Source: Isoperla grammatica
Lineage: Eukaryota > Arthropoda > Insecta > Plecoptera > Perlodidae
Direction of reading: 5' to 3'
Length of the DNA: 64,000 nucleotides
Assembly (NCBI GenBank): GCA_945910005.1
Contig: CAMDTW010000411.1
Coordinates: 1 to 64,000, forward strand
Shown here piece by piece: positions 9,007 to 18,265 of this stretch. The notes under the pieces were generated by a model. The model had not been told where the DNA came from. It made no database searches and saw nothing but the letters and a program-made list of their open reading frames with translations. A program made the position numbers and the translations under genes. Every line of letters starts with the position of its first letter. Position 1 is the stretch's first letter.

Positions 9007-9261
9007 GAGGGATACCTCCTCCTTTAAGCTATTGACCGATATAATCCAATCGTTTGTAAACATTTCAAAATATCTGTTTGGCAGGTAGATGAAAAAAGAT
9101 TCTTCTCCATCTTTAAGATATAATTTAATCGTCTTCCCGTATCTGGTCTCGGTCCTCTCAGCTTTTTCGATCCGATAAGGTCTGTTTATCGTTAGCTCAG
9201 GAATTGTACGGTAAGAGGACTGAGCTCCCCCCTCGTTGAACTTGGCCTTGAATGCGTCCAT
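8953..9261 (-). CDS. Small OB-fold-like protein, possible ssDNA binder
   Basis: 102 residues from an ATG. Its pattern is that of a five-strand OB-like domain: ELTINRPYRIEKAERTETRYG, then KTIKLYLKDGEESFFIYLP and RYFEMFT. Similar short proteins occur in invertebrate mobile elements. Position between integrase and penton, plus small size, fits a replication-associated single-strand-binding role; this is a structural guess without a catalytic motif. Its terminal codons are tandemly duplicated downstream. Confidence 0.6.
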   Translation of the reverse strand: MDAFKAKFNEGGAQSSYRTIPELTINRPYRIEKAERTETRYGKTIKLYLKDGEESFFIYLPNRYFEMFTNDWIISVNSLKEEVSLVYEGVYPGNKSYILRLV

Positions 9262-9292
9262 AATCTGTCAAAAATAAAAAAAAATACAAAAA

Positions 9293-10348
9293 TTAGATTT
9301 TTTTGACATTAGAAGCCTTAACCCACGAATTGAAATCATCACTATACCCCTTCCATTTAACATAATGTTCAACGACACCACGTCTACGTCTCGATTTTAA
9401 AATTTTTTCGATTTTGAATTCGCCTGGTTGTACACGTACAAGTTCGTAGTTGTAAAATTTTCCTTTGATGGGTTCACTATTTAAATCAACGAGCTCGTAC
9501 ACGGGCTGAGGCAGTCTAGAAATAACATTTACAATTTTAAATATTTCTGTCGTAAAGTTTTCCTCATAGCCTTTAGCAAACGTACGTTTCTGTTTAGCTA
9601 TACGTACAAAATCGCCTACACGGAATTTAACAACACCATGTTTAATGCGTTTTTTATTCATTCTATGCCATATGGTTTTGATATCATGGGGTGTAACCTG
9701 AGACGGTGCCATGCCTGTGGTGGAGTGAACAGAATCATTATAACCTTTTAGTAAATCCCGTAGAACGTCTAAATAGCGAAACGTGTTTTCACGAGTGAAA
9801 TATTTGTACATTCGCGATTTCTGAGTTCTATTATAACGTTCGACCACTGCAGCCTTCACTGTAGGGTCCTGAGTTGTTTGAAACTGAATACCCCTCTTTT
9901 TTAGAAAGGCCTGTACATGTTGATTGATAAACTCTTTACCCTTATCTGATTGTAGAGTTATAGGTACGCGATTACTTTGTTTCAATACACGCTCGAGAGC
10001 TGTAACAATACTCTTCCCCGTCTTATCTTTTAATGGCTCACTCCATGCATATTTTGAAAAAACATCGATGATATTCAAAAGATATTTATAGCCGTCATTG
10101 TATTTAGCAAGAGAGACGATATCGACCAAGTCCATCTCCCATAGATCGTCGATATTGTTTACTGTGTAAGGATTTCGAGGAAAATGTTTTCTAGCTGGTT
10201 TGTGTAGAGTGTATGTGTCTTGTTTCTCCAGCCATCTGACAACATCTGGTCTTGATAAGCCGCTTGCATGTTTCAGCTTGTCTACTGACGCATAGCCAGA
10301 TGGTAGTCTTAGGCTATAAAAATAATCTTCTAGTCGATCGGCGTCCAT
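9293..10348 (-). CDS. INT: Polinton integrase with C-terminal chromodomain
   Basis: 351 residues. The DDE catalytic core is Asp73 (WEMDLVDI), Asp135 (LQSDKGKEF) and Glu170 (VVERYNRT), with the retroviral-type spacing of 35 between the last two. An SH3-like segment (VKFRVGDFVRIAKQKRTF) follows. The C-terminal ~40 residues form a chromodomain (FKIEKIL, HYVKWKGYSDDFNSWV), which may steer insertion to marked chromatin. It would cut and join the element ends, giving the 6-bp duplication seen here. The start overlaps the end of the upstream gene by 19 bp. The frame is intact. Confidence 0.94.
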   Translation of the reverse strand: MDADRLEDYFYSLRLPSGYASVDKLKHASGLSRPDVVRWLEKQDTYTLHKPARKHFPRNPYTVNNIDDLWEMDLVDIVSLAKYNDGYKYLLNIIDVFSKYAWSEPLKDKTGKSIVTALERVLKQSNRVPITLQSDKGKEFINQHVQAFLKKRGIQFQTTQDPTVKAAVVERYNRTQKSRMYKYFTRENTFRYLDVLRDLLKGYNDSVHSTTGMAPSQVTPHDIKTIWHRMNKKRIKHGVVKFRVGDFVRIAKQKRTFAKGYEENFTTEIFKIVNVISRLPQPVYELVDLNSEPIKGKFYNYELVRVQPGEFKIEKILKSRRRRGVVEHYVKWKGYSDDFNSWVKASNVKKI

Positions 10349-11067
10349 TTACTTTTTGCAGGAAATAACTTGGCTACAACTTTCTTATACTTTTCCCCCT
10401 TACTCGATTTGACTTTACCCCACTTATCGAGATGCGCTTTACTCTGCTCCAGTATTTGCTTATAACTATCCAAATCTGATTGTTCCAATTTACTGTAATC
10501 CACCCGTTTTTTAGTTAGCAACTCCCACAATCCTCTAGTGCCTTCGTAAGTTTTACCGCCTATAATAATATTATTATTCGTGACAGTCACTGGCTCGTCG
10601 CCAATTTTAAAATTATCCGCGTCTCTACGTATTCCAAAAACGTTATCTATAGTGTGACGTTTATTAACATAGGGTGACATGTATGAACCTGCAATCTCCC
10701 CTAATTCACGTCTAGTAAATTGATCAATAGCCTCCTGATTAGGTACAGGTTCACCTTTATCGAAACGTTTTACTTTTCTGCGCCTCGTTGTTTTGAAAAA
10801 AGGGCGTTGTTGAAGTTGTTGTTGTTGTTGTTGTTGTTGTTTAGGCTCTAGAAAATGAATAGGAATTGGCTCTCTTTTCTTTTGTAAAGCCTTTAAATAC
10901 GGGGTTTGATAGCGTCTAAACTGCGCTAGTGTATCAGAATTATATTTTTTCCTAGACAAAGCAGTGCGCATTTTATTAGCTAAATGTTCCTCGGTCGGTG
11001 ACGTTTTATTTTGAAATCTATCAAATAACTCGGGCGATATGAGATACATTTTTCTCAACTCCGTCAT
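10330..11067 (-). CDS. Conserved Polinton protein with polyQ, 245 aa
   Basis: Starts at an ATG and overlaps the integrase start by 19 bp. The N-terminal half is charged and includes a run of eight Gln (77-84) from a TTG/CAA microsatellite. The C-terminal half has FGIRRDADNFKIG (144-156) and GTRGLWELL (176-184), the conserved signature of an uncharacterised protein present in most animal Polintons. It ends in a Lys-rich tail. No enzyme motif is seen. It may be a virion or replication accessory. The upstream gene's last bases overlap this start by 4 bp. Confidence 0.72.
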   Translation of the reverse strand: MTELRKMYLISPELFDRFQNKTSPTEEHLANKMRTALSRKKYNSDTLAQFRRYQTPYLKALQKKREPIPIHFLEPKQQQQQQQQLQQRPFFKTTRRRKVKRFDKGEPVPNQEAIDQFTRRELGEIAGSYMSPYVNKRHTIDNVFGIRRDADNFKIGDEPVTVTNNNIIIGGKTYEGTRGLWELLTKKRVDYSKLEQSDLDSYKQILEQSKAHLDKWGKVKSSKGEKYKKVVAKLFPAKSKWTPID

Positions 11068-11411
11068 TTATTTAGCAAACTACCAATAACACCGGATAAA
11101 ATACTGCCTAGTAGAGGAATAAGAAATCCACCCTTTTGAACTAGAATTTTACGTTTCTTTTTAAGCGAGATTTGAGGATGTGCCAATTGGCGAAAACAAC
11201 CTTTGTACTTGCAAAGTTGACGTTTCACTTTATCTGATATTTTATGATTTCCGTTCAGAGTATTTATAACACACTCGAGTAGAGCCTTGATTAAATCGTC
11301 GTCTGCCGACTGAAGTATGGATTTCCTTACTTTAGGATTAGCGTCTTTCAAAATATGTAAAAAATGTTTATGTGACTTTAACCTTTTCATCCTCGGGTCT
11401 AACGTTTGCAT
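11064..11411 (-). CDS. Small basic protein with hydrophobic Gly-rich tail
   Basis: 115 residues. The first ~90 residues are helical and basic (KVKRQLCKYKG, SLKKKRKIL). From Gly94 there is a hydrophobic tail (GGFLIPLLGSILSGVIG). This layout matches a small Polinton/adintovirus protein found next to the packaging ATPase and compared with adenovirus core peptides. It overlaps the ATPase gene by 44 bp and the next gene by 4 bp. DNA condensation or membrane association is inferred. Confidence 0.68.
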   Translation of the reverse strand: MQTLDPRMKRLKSHKHFLHILKDANPKVRKSILQSADDDLIKALLECVINTLNGNHKISDKVKRQLCKYKGCFRQLAHPQISLKKKRKILVQKGGFLIPLLGSILSGVIGSLLNK

Positions 11412-12018
11412 AAACTATACTGGGATTGTCGAATATGTTTGTTCTGAAACGTAATAAATCGTTTGTAGCTTGACACAGATCTATTAACAAGTAACCGTGT
11501 GGACGTTTAGTTGAATCTAGATACGCTTTATGAAGACTTTGCCAATTTTCAGGGTAGATTTGACGCGCCAAGTAGGTAATTTGACTTTTATCGCGCGGGT
11601 TTTTGAAAACAACCAAATACTTTGTATTTAATGAAATATCACGGGAACACGGGCCCTGATGAAACAGGTTTTGTGTAATGAGAATCACAGAGATGTTTCT
11701 ATGATGTGAAAATTTAGAAAACAAATCTGAAACCTCCCTTCCGTACACCTGGTTCATTAAATCGTCTAGAATAATCAACTTTGGCTCTCGTTTATCGTTT
11801 TTGAATTCTGGAATACCTTTATGAAATGTAACTAGATGTTGCAACTCGGTTGGTGCGGCACTAGATTCGCCTAGACACCACTCAATGTTTTTAAATGCTC
11901 CCTCACTACAGAGCGAGTCTAGATTTTTTATTAGCTGTATCGCAAACGTAGTTTTACCACAGTACGAAGGACCGCTGAGGGTGAGAGTGAAAGGATGAAC
12001 AAACACAGCCGATGTCAT
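11368..12018 (-). CDS. ATP: FtsK/A32-like genome packaging ATPase
   Basis: 216 residues from the ATG at 12018; the open frame extends two codons further up to a TTG, which is not credible as a start. Walker A is GPSYCGKTT (Lys22), Walker B is KLIILDDLM (Asp85-Asp86), and a sensor-type ITQN follows. This is the HerA/FtsK superfamily ATPase that pumps DNA into preformed capsids in Polintons and related viruses. It shares 44 bp with the following small basic gene. The frame is intact. Confidence 0.93.
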   Translation of the reverse strand: MTSAVFVHPFTLTLSGPSYCGKTTFAIQLIKNLDSLCSEGAFKNIEWCLGESSAAPTELQHLVTFHKGIPEFKNDKREPKLIILDDLMNQVYGREVSDLFSKFSHHRNISVILITQNLFHQGPCSRDISLNTKYLVVFKNPRDKSQITYLARQIYPENWQSLHKAYLDSTKRPHGYLLIDLCQATNDLLRFRTNIFDNPSIVYANVRPEDEKVKVT

Positions 12019-12036
12019 TACCAAGACTGACCTGAT

Positions 12037-12324
12037 TTACTTTGTTCCGGCTTGTTTTATACATAATCGACACTGGTTTCTGCGGGGAGGCATGCCATCG
12101 TATTGTGTACGACTCCACGTATCTCTATGGCCCGGACATGCGTTAAAAGTCGCCATTTCCTTGTCTTCTTTCAAATGAGAGGGCAATCTCTCCCAGACAT
12201 GTCTTATATCATCTTCTGCGTACTTTATTAGAAAACATTTTGGAAGAAAACTTAATTCCTCAACAGATAACCATAGTAGATGTTTTTTGGAGATGAAGGC
12301 CGATATGGACTGTTCGATAGACAT
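12037..12324 (-). CDS. Small putative zinc protein, 95 aa
   Basis: The open frame extends to 12447, but the first in-frame ATG is at 12324, giving 95 residues. A C-terminal Cys63-x2-His66 ... Cys85-x2-Cys88 set looks like a zinc-binding site, next to a DGMPPRRNQC segment. The N-terminal half is helical with Trp and Leu. I do not recognise the family. It lies 18 bases upstream of the ATPase start on the same strand, so it may belong to the same transcript. Confidence 0.5.
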   Translation of the reverse strand: MSIEQSISAFISKKHLLWLSVEELSFLPKCFLIKYAEDDIRHVWERLPSHLKEDKEMATFNACPGHRDTWSRTQYDGMPPRRNQCRLCIKQAGTK

Positions 12325-12478
12325 GGTAAGACTGGCAGGTTTATTAGGAATAATGTTTTTTATATAAAAGACATCGTAGGCGTAATAATGAGTCAGTGTT
12401 TTAAACCGGTTATTTATTACACATACATCTACTACATACACCCTCACGTATACATCTCAGGAAATACAGATATTATAG

Positions 12479-12829
12479 CTAGGACCAATCTGATTCATAC
12501 TCATAGCTAGCATCATAGGAAGGCGAGTAATGATAAAAGTAAAAATGACTATTGTGATAATTATCTCCTACGGCGTCAGGATACCCTGGATATAGAGCTC
12601 TCCAGGAATGTCGAAGATGTAGAAACGTTGAAAAAAGATCGGATAGCTGATAGGATTGATGAATCTCGTAATCTTCTAAGTCCCACTCCACATGGGCTTG
12701 ATAAAACCTATAACTCTCATAGAGAGGATCCTCGTATTCCGGATATAGGTCTTCCCACCCCGAGAGAAGCTCGTGAAATGCTGTGCTCAGCTCGTACTCG
12801 TTGTGATGGGGGTAGAGACTGGTAGCCAT
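12479..12829 (-). CDS. Acidic tyrosine-rich hypothetical protein, 116 aa
   Basis: 116 residues from an ATG, very rich in Tyr, Asp, Glu and His, with no Cys and no recognised motif. TATATAG lies about 5 bases before the ATG, so either transcription starts very close or the TATA-like word is incidental. It sits between the polymerase and the small zinc gene. Low complexity makes it uncertain, but strand and spacing fit the element. Confidence 0.45.
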   Translation of the reverse strand: MATSLYPHHNEYELSTAFHELLSGWEDLYPEYEDPLYESYRFYQAHVEWDLEDYEIHQSYQLSDLFSTFLHLRHSWRALYPGYPDAVGDNYHNSHFYFYHYSPSYDASYEYESDWS

Positions 12830-12895
12830 TCTATATAAACATACCTGTATTAGTATAACACGTATTTACTAACGTTGACAAGGTTTCCCGTAATC

Positions 12896-15800
12896 TTAAA
12901 AGGAATCGTAGCCGAAAGGTAGTGAGTCATTGTTCTCAAGTCGCCATCTTTTACTAAAAACCACATTGAATGTTTTTGTCTCGGGGGCAGAGACAATCAA
13001 ACCATTTTGATTCCTTTTAATCTGTCTAGGATTTGTCACCTGAATGGGGGTAGGAACCTCGGAAAGTATTGATTTTCTAATGGATTCGAAATTGATTTTT
13101 TTACAGTTTTGAAAGTTGAGAGTGATTCCGCGAACTTTGCATACAGTAACATCCTCTCCCGTAGCGGTATTAGTCACCGAGAAGGCGTACGCTTTAGGGC
13201 CTGAACCTAGAAACTTGTCAATATAGGCGTTTGGTCCATACTCTTCCAGCTCGTTTGTCATGTCGCCTAGATAGTCTCCTACAGGAATATCGAATATATC
13301 GGTCGGGCGTTTCACATAGATGACGCTGTCTGTATCACAGTAGAGCACCGAGCGTCCAATTTGTTTTAGATAACTGTAAAGTTTAAGTCGCGCCCCCGTT
13401 GTGACGTAGGCTGCAATAGCCACATTCACAGTGTTGTTAACTTTAATCTCTTCTTCACAGTATTTATACGTTATCCAAACCATATCGTCGTTCGGGAATA
13501 ACAAGTCTTGTACTTCAATTCCTGGTGTTGTGAGAAACTGAAACAACTCGCGGGGTTCTTTAATTATCTTTGTCTGGCTGAGATTATCCCTTAAGCTAAA
13601 TTTGCCCCATAGCGTGTTTAAAGCTAACTTGCTAATGGATCTCAAACAGGGGTTCTTAGAAATGTTTTCAGGTGACAATTCGATACCTTCGTTTGCTTTA
13701 TAATCGCTCAGGTATTTTTCTCTGTCTTGTTCGGTTTTAACCCAGGCAGGCCAACCCGATGCCTCTTGTTTCAGCTTCAAAAACATGTTGATGTACTCTA
13801 CGAATAACCCACCCTCAACCCCATCAAACTGTGTAACGTCATACTGTATAAACTCGTGAATTTTGATAAATTCGTATCCCATAAGAATAGCTTCTCGAAT
13901 CTCGTCAATAACCCAGGTCCCCGTAATGGCGCGCTCCTGTCGTGAATGGTTACAAGAACCGTTGTTCATACTAAGAGCACAAGTATGACACAAAGCAAAC
14001 AAAAGTTTTGAATTGCCTTTAAAAGGTGCAACAGGGTGATAGAGATCCTTAGGGGGTAGGATGGTACATTTAATAAAACCATCTAGTTTCAAGATCTCAC
14101 TAGGACAGGGACATTCTTTTCCCACATAAATATGTGTAGGGTGTTTCAAAGGAAACTTAAAATTTTTACATATATCGGGGTAGAGACTTATAATGTCAAC
14201 ATAACAAATTTGTTCTCCTTCTTTAACGGTGTACTCTAATTTGAATGCTTCTGTTCGTCCCCCATACAGGGCATCTCTAAAATTTATGGGTTGCTGATTA
14301 ACCAGAGGGTTGTTTTTAAGACGAGATTCGAGTTCGGGTGATTTATCGAGTATTTCACGGAACTGACACCCCCACATGATGTGTAAAGTATAGCCGGCTT
14401 TACAGATCATCTCTATACGCTGTAATGTATCTTCGTATCTGTCTGCAAGTGTCTCCTCAGTGTTAACAATAACCTGATCTCTGTTGAGTTGGCATAGGGG
14501 ACACCCATGCCAAAAACACCCTAAATACTCAAACACCTCCTTTGTTTCTTCACAGAAACCGTCTACTTTTTTACCAGGGAATTCGGGTAACCGTTTTTCC
14601 CTACCATTGCCTGCATGTTGAATAACAATGTTACGGTTTTCGGCTTCATAAATTAACCATTTGATGGCCTCTGCCGATTGTTTATCGGCCAATCGATATC
14701 CGCAAGAAGGAACAATGCCTATAGTTTCCGGTTTTAAAAAGTTTCTTCTAAAAACTTTATTACAGGCAGATGCTATGGTAATAGCTTCGAGGAAAGGATC
14801 GACGTTACCTATTTCTAGAAACATCTTGCGAAATGATTGACAGGCTAGTCTAAGTACATTGACATCGTCTATACAATAACTTTCTAGTTCATGCTTGTTA
14901 TCAAACACTTTTCCTAGTTGTTCTTTGTACCACTTATGAAACTCTGTGTAGGCGGTCGGAGACATGTACTCATCGCCAAAGAAATAGGGCGTAGGAATAG
15001 GCCCTATGTAATTTAAATTCTGATCAGTATTAAATAAGTGCGGGTAATAACCTTTTTTCACCTTCAAGTCAAATGCTTTCGGTAGGGCACTTAGAGGCAT
15101 AGGTAGAAAACTGAGAGAATCTATGAAGCGTATATGTTCCATGTCCATGACAAGGATTTTGCGCCCATTTTTTATTAATGACGGTCTCCATCTTTTTTCG
15201 ATACACCGTCTGAGAATAAAATGTGAATCATAGCTTCGACCATTGTGTGAAATACATATTATTCTCTCGATCTTGGGGCGTGGTTCAATTAAAAAATCTA
15301 GAAACTCTACTACCGGCTCGTTCCAGCAAGATATCTGTCGTGTTCCACAAACGGAACAGTCTGCTAGCTCGTTGGAACCTATGCATTGAAAACAAGCTGT
15401 TTGTGCGACCAGTAGATTCGGTTTGTGTTCGAATATTTCACCCTCGAGCTGTGTGTTCTGTGTGGATTCGATATCGAAAAAAACAATCATCCAGTCTAGT
15501 TTGTTCCTGGGAAGACCTAATTTTCTCATATAGCACTGATGACCTGGAAAGACATTATCCAAACACACTCTACAAAACACTTTACCGCATTCATGATCAT
15601 CGTTTATAAATTTAAGGCATGTGGGACAGTTTTTACGAACCATGCATACCGATTTTTTACGGAAACGTTTCTCCAAGTGTTGCTTGAAACACGAGTCACT
15701 TCTAAAATATCTCAAGCATGATTCACAATATATTTTTACATCGTCTACAATGCAAGGAGGCGTGCTAAGACAACCTGAACATGTTCTATCACACACATGT

Positions 15801-16690
15801 CGTGAAAGATTCTTAAATCCACGATGACATCCTCTACATATAAAACGTTTTGCCATGGCAGCGGGGAGATTAATAATAACATTAAAATGCCCGTTGTCTT
15901 CGTCATAAAGAAGATGTAGACGTTTTTCAGACTCGTTCTCTCCCGCGAACCAGATGTTGTCACATTTCAATCCGTTGTACACAACTATTTTGTAATCTGA
16001 GAGATAGGTCTGAAACTGCTGGAGCTCGCGTATGCCACCCCCGTTGTCTAAATTAACACCTGATTTTTTCAACAGTTCTGTAACTTTAGGCAATATTTTC
16101 CGTCCTTTATAATATGCCTTGAAATTTGAGTCATTATCCACTTTAGCCTTTGCTACGATTAAAGCATGCGCGAGACAGTTTTTCTTGGTTTTTATAGTCA
16201 CAATGCTTTTTTTTAAATGGCTAAGAACGGCTAGTGATCTCCCCTTGGAGCGAATACCGATATTTCGACCGTTACCTTTCAACATTTTAACGTGGTCGAC
16301 GTGTATCTCGAGACTATCAGTGATTAAAAATTTAGCGTTTGACTGAGTAATTTTTGAAATGACAGATAGAATAATTTCAGAATCGATCTGATCTTTTCTC
16401 CTAAAAGAAATTCCCATCGGTTTGTCCAAAATGTTTTCCGTGTTGCTGATAGCCAGACCTATCATATCATGATCGTCTATACCGCTTAAAATCTTTTGTA
16501 AAACTTCATCAATCGTTTCTTTAATATAATCTAGAGGTGCAATTTCAGATTGAGGGGGGTTAATTTTTACCACATATCGCGTACCTTTAGTCCTAAACCT
16601 TGTAAACTCACGAGAAAAGGTATTTATTAATGAAAAACGAGGGGAGGTGGAGGGAGGAGGAGGAGGAGGAGGATTGCGATTCGCGCTCAA
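12896..16690 (-). CDS. POLB: Protein-primed family B DNA polymerase
   Basis: About 1264 codons. The 3'-5' exonuclease motifs are Asp406-x-Glu408 (FFDIES), SHNGRSYDSHF and YCIDDV. The polymerase motifs are A with Asp832 (DIISLYP), B with Lys1021...Asn1025 (KLALNTLWG) and C with Asp1119-Thr-Asp1121 (YCDTDSV). A Cys/His-rich region lies near residues 285-395. The long region before the exonuclease could include the terminal-protein primer, as in other protein-primed polymerases. The 5' end is unclear. The open frame reaches a TTG at 16690 and a stop at 16714. The first in-frame ATG is ~75 codons in. An out-of-frame ATG at 16715 precedes a TCC repeat that encodes the Pro run. I therefore treat the true start as unresolved. 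Confidence 0.93.
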   Translation of the reverse strand: MSANRNPPPPPPPSTSPRFSLINTFSREFTRFRTKGTRYVVKINPPQSEIAPLDYIKETIDEVLQKILSGIDDHDMIGLAISNTENILDKPMGISFRRKDQIDSEIILSVISKITQSNAKFLITDSLEIHVDHVKMLKGNGRNIGIRSKGRSLAVLSHLKKSIVTIKTKKNCLAHALIVAKAKVDNDSNFKAYYKGRKILPKVTELLKKSGVNLDNGGGIRELQQFQTYLSDYKIVVYNGLKCDNIWFAGENESEKRLHLLYDEDNGHFNVIINLPAAMAKRFICRGCHRGFKNLSRHVCDRTCSGCLSTPPCIVDDVKIYCESCLRYFRSDSCFKQHLEKRFRKKSVCMVRKNCPTCLKFINDDHECGKVFCRVCLDNVFPGHQCYMRKLGLPRNKLDWMIVFFDIESTQNTQLEGEIFEHKPNLLVAQTACFQCIGSNELADCSVCGTRQISCWNEPVVEFLDFLIEPRPKIERIICISHNGRSYDSHFILRRCIEKRWRPSLIKNGRKILVMDMEHIRFIDSLSFLPMPLSALPKAFDLKVKKGYYPHLFNTDQNLNYIGPIPTPYFFGDEYMSPTAYTEFHKWYKEQLGKVFDNKHELESYCIDDVNVLRLACQSFRKMFLEIGNVDPFLEAITIASACNKVFRRNFLKPETIGIVPSCGYRLADKQSAEAIKWLIYEAENRNIVIQHAGNGREKRLPEFPGKKVDGFCEETKEVFEYLGCFWHGCPLCQLNRDQVIVNTEETLADRYEDTLQRIEMICKAGYTLHIMWGCQFREILDKSPELESRLKNNPLVNQQPINFRDALYGGRTEAFKLEYTVKEGEQICYVDIISLYPDICKNFKFPLKHPTHIYVGKECPCPSEILKLDGFIKCTILPPKDLYHPVAPFKGNSKLLFALCHTCALSMNNGSCNHSRQERAITGTWVIDEIREAILMGYEFIKIHEFIQYDVTQFDGVEGGLFVEYINMFLKLKQEASGWPAWVKTEQDREKYLSDYKANEGIELSPENISKNPCLRSISKLALNTLWGKFSLRDNLSQTKIIKEPRELFQFLTTPGIEVQDLLFPNDDMVWITYKYCEEEIKVNNTVNVAIAAYVTTGARLKLYSYLKQIGRSVLYCDTDSVIYVKRPTDIFDIPVGDYLGDMTNELEEYGPNAYIDKFLGSGPKAYAFSVTNTATGEDVTVCKVRGITLNFQNCKKINFESIRKSILSEVPTPIQVTNPRQIKRNQNGLIVSAPETKTFNVVFSKRWRLENNDSLPFGYDSF

Positions 16691-16868
16691 ACTTGTTTTT
16701 GATGAACTTTTTCATTTTCTAGAAATAAGACAATGACATGTCAAAAGCAACGTTTTAAAAAGGAAAACATCAAAACAGTAAAGTTGTACTTACATATAGG
16801 TCAAACGACGATAGAGTTGTCAGTAGGTGAAGGTACAGGTAACGGCAGCAAAGAGCAGGTCAGGGGTT

Positions 16869-17115
16869 GGTAGAAGACGACGGGTAGACGACGAAGGCGA
16901 CGGGAAGAACGGCCCAAGTGTATCCTAGAAGACGACGGGTAGACGACGACGACTATGGAGAAGGGCTCTAGTGTTTGGTAGAAGACGGCTGGTAGACGAC
17001 GAAGGCTATGGGAAGAACGGCTCAAGTGTATCCTAGAAGACGGCGGGTAGACGACGACGACTACGGAGAACGGCTCAAGCGATTGGTAGAAGACGACGGA
17101 GAACGGTTCGAGAAG
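16869..17115. repeat. 108-bp minisatellite upstream of POLB (two 54-bp halves)
   Basis: Units start at 16869, 16977 and 17085 (partial), period 108. Each is made of two related 54-bp halves sharing TAGAAGACGACGGGTAGACG. The period is a multiple of three, so frames stay open on both strands (16801-17025 minus, 17008-17259 plus). I see no family match and treat these as non-coding. The array lies where the polymerase promoter should be. Confidence 0.85.
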
Positions 17116-17377
17116 ACGCGCACAATATCGTTGGAGGTTCGAGGACTGACTGATACTTATTCGCGGATGATCAGGGATTTAATACCCCCCTCTCTCTCTA
17201 GGGGTTTAGACCGAACATATGTCAGTCCTCCTACACATTCTGTCATACATCACGTCTAATTCAGACTAAATTAGCGTAATTAATACAGCTGCATCACGAG
17301 CTAGGGAGATGTTGGTAAAATGCAGTTTGTGCATCGTGGTAGAATGCATGTAACGAGAGCGTGAGAAAACACTAGCA

Positions 17378-17599
17378 TTGATAGAGTGCATCCTGTGTTA
17401 TAATTGTGAGCTAGACAGTAAAAGTAACGACTTTTTAATTGAAGACATGTCTCGTAACGTGGCTGAAAGAGCACCTATGCTGTTATTTACTTATAGTAAA
17501 ACTATTATCTCTCCTTACCTATGGGAGAATCGGGTGTACTACGTCAGCTATTTTGATAAAGTCTACACGAAATTGCAACCGTCGAGATCGTTTAAATGA
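17378..17599 (+). CDS. Possible small plus-strand ORF, 73 aa
   Basis: 73 codons between the minisatellite and the first Cys-rich paralogue, overlapping the end of that convergent gene by 37 bp. It begins with a CX2CX2C pattern (ECILCYNCE). It would be the only plus-strand gene in the element. No family is recognised and it may be chance. Confidence 0.2.
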   Translation: MIECILCYNCELDSKSNDFLIEDMSRNVAERAPMLLFTYSKTIISPYLWENRVYYVSYFDKVYTKLQPSRSFK

Positions 17600-18036
17600 C
17601 CGCACTCGACCGAGCTTTGAATTCTCCAAAGTGCTTCATTACAACTGAAGCACCAGCTATTTGCGTCCATCAAAAACTCACCGATTGCAATCTCGTCCAA
17701 ACTTCGCGTAGTTGTGATGTAATACACGAAACCTTGTTGATATTCATCAGCAATATCAGGTCCACAGTATCTACAGAGGTTGATGGCATTGTCGAACTCT
17801 ATGAACTCCAACAATACACAGTTACTCGCGTAAAAAATAAAGTTGTATGTTTCGTCCGTATACATACTAACAAACTCTGGAAATCGAAGACGCCTCGTAT
17901 CGTCCAGGTCCATTTCGATTGATAAAAAAACGTCTTGATCCGGAACCTCTTCCTCTAACGCTAAACCATTGTCAAAAAAGTCAACATGTGGTAGTACACC
18001 TCCTTCTGTTAGTTCTATAGCTTTACCGAGACACAT
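17563..18036 (-). CDS. Cys-rich zinc-ribbon-like protein, paralogue A
   Basis: 157 residues. It shares more than half its residues with the neighbouring 18335-18811 gene along the whole length: MC.GK.IEL.EGGVLPH at the start, FYASNCVL, a CX2CGP pair, TTTRSLDE, then a CX2C pair and a final CNF. The paired Cys motifs suggest a zinc ribbon. An acidic stretch lies near residues 25-45. A TATATAC element 75-81 bp upstream of the ATG is conserved between the copies, so each has its own promoter. No family is recognised. Placement at the start of the early (polymerase) side suggests a regulatory or host-interaction protein; this is conjecture. Confidence 0.7.
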   Translation of the reverse strand: MCLGKAIELTEGGVLPHVDFFDNGLALEEEVPDQDVFLSIEMDLDDTRRLRFPEFVSMYTDETYNFIFYASNCVLLEFIEFDNAINLCRYCGPDIADEYQQGFVYYITTTRSLDEIAIGEFLMDANSWCFSCNEALWRIQSSVECGHLNDLDGCNFV

Positions 18037-18110
18037 AATGCACGTTTACTTTAATTCCTGTGTAGATAGATGCTCTTTCAGTACTGTTTTCTATTTCCCT
18101 GTGACCGTCC

Positions 18111-18117
18111 TATATAC
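18111..18117 (-). promoter_or_regulatory. TATA-like element of paralogue A
   Basis: GTATATA on the minus strand, 75-81 bp upstream of the ATG at 18036. A similar word occurs at the same distance before paralogue B, within a conserved upstream block that includes a CAGGGAAATAGAAAACAGTA stretch. Confidence 0.55.
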
Positions 18118-18265
18118 AAATATAAACTCCCCTCTTGGTCGAAATTAATTAATTCTTCCTGTTACACAGAGAGCGTGAGAAATTAAACTATGGTTGGAAG
18201 CCAACTGGTGATATTTAAATTCGTGGTGTTAAAACCTTTTATTTATTTATAATAAAACTACTAGA

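Noticed and set aside
16801..17259. Two opposite open frames over the 108-bp minisatellite
   Set aside because: A period divisible by three keeps frames open on both strands. There is no family match and the composition is repetitive.
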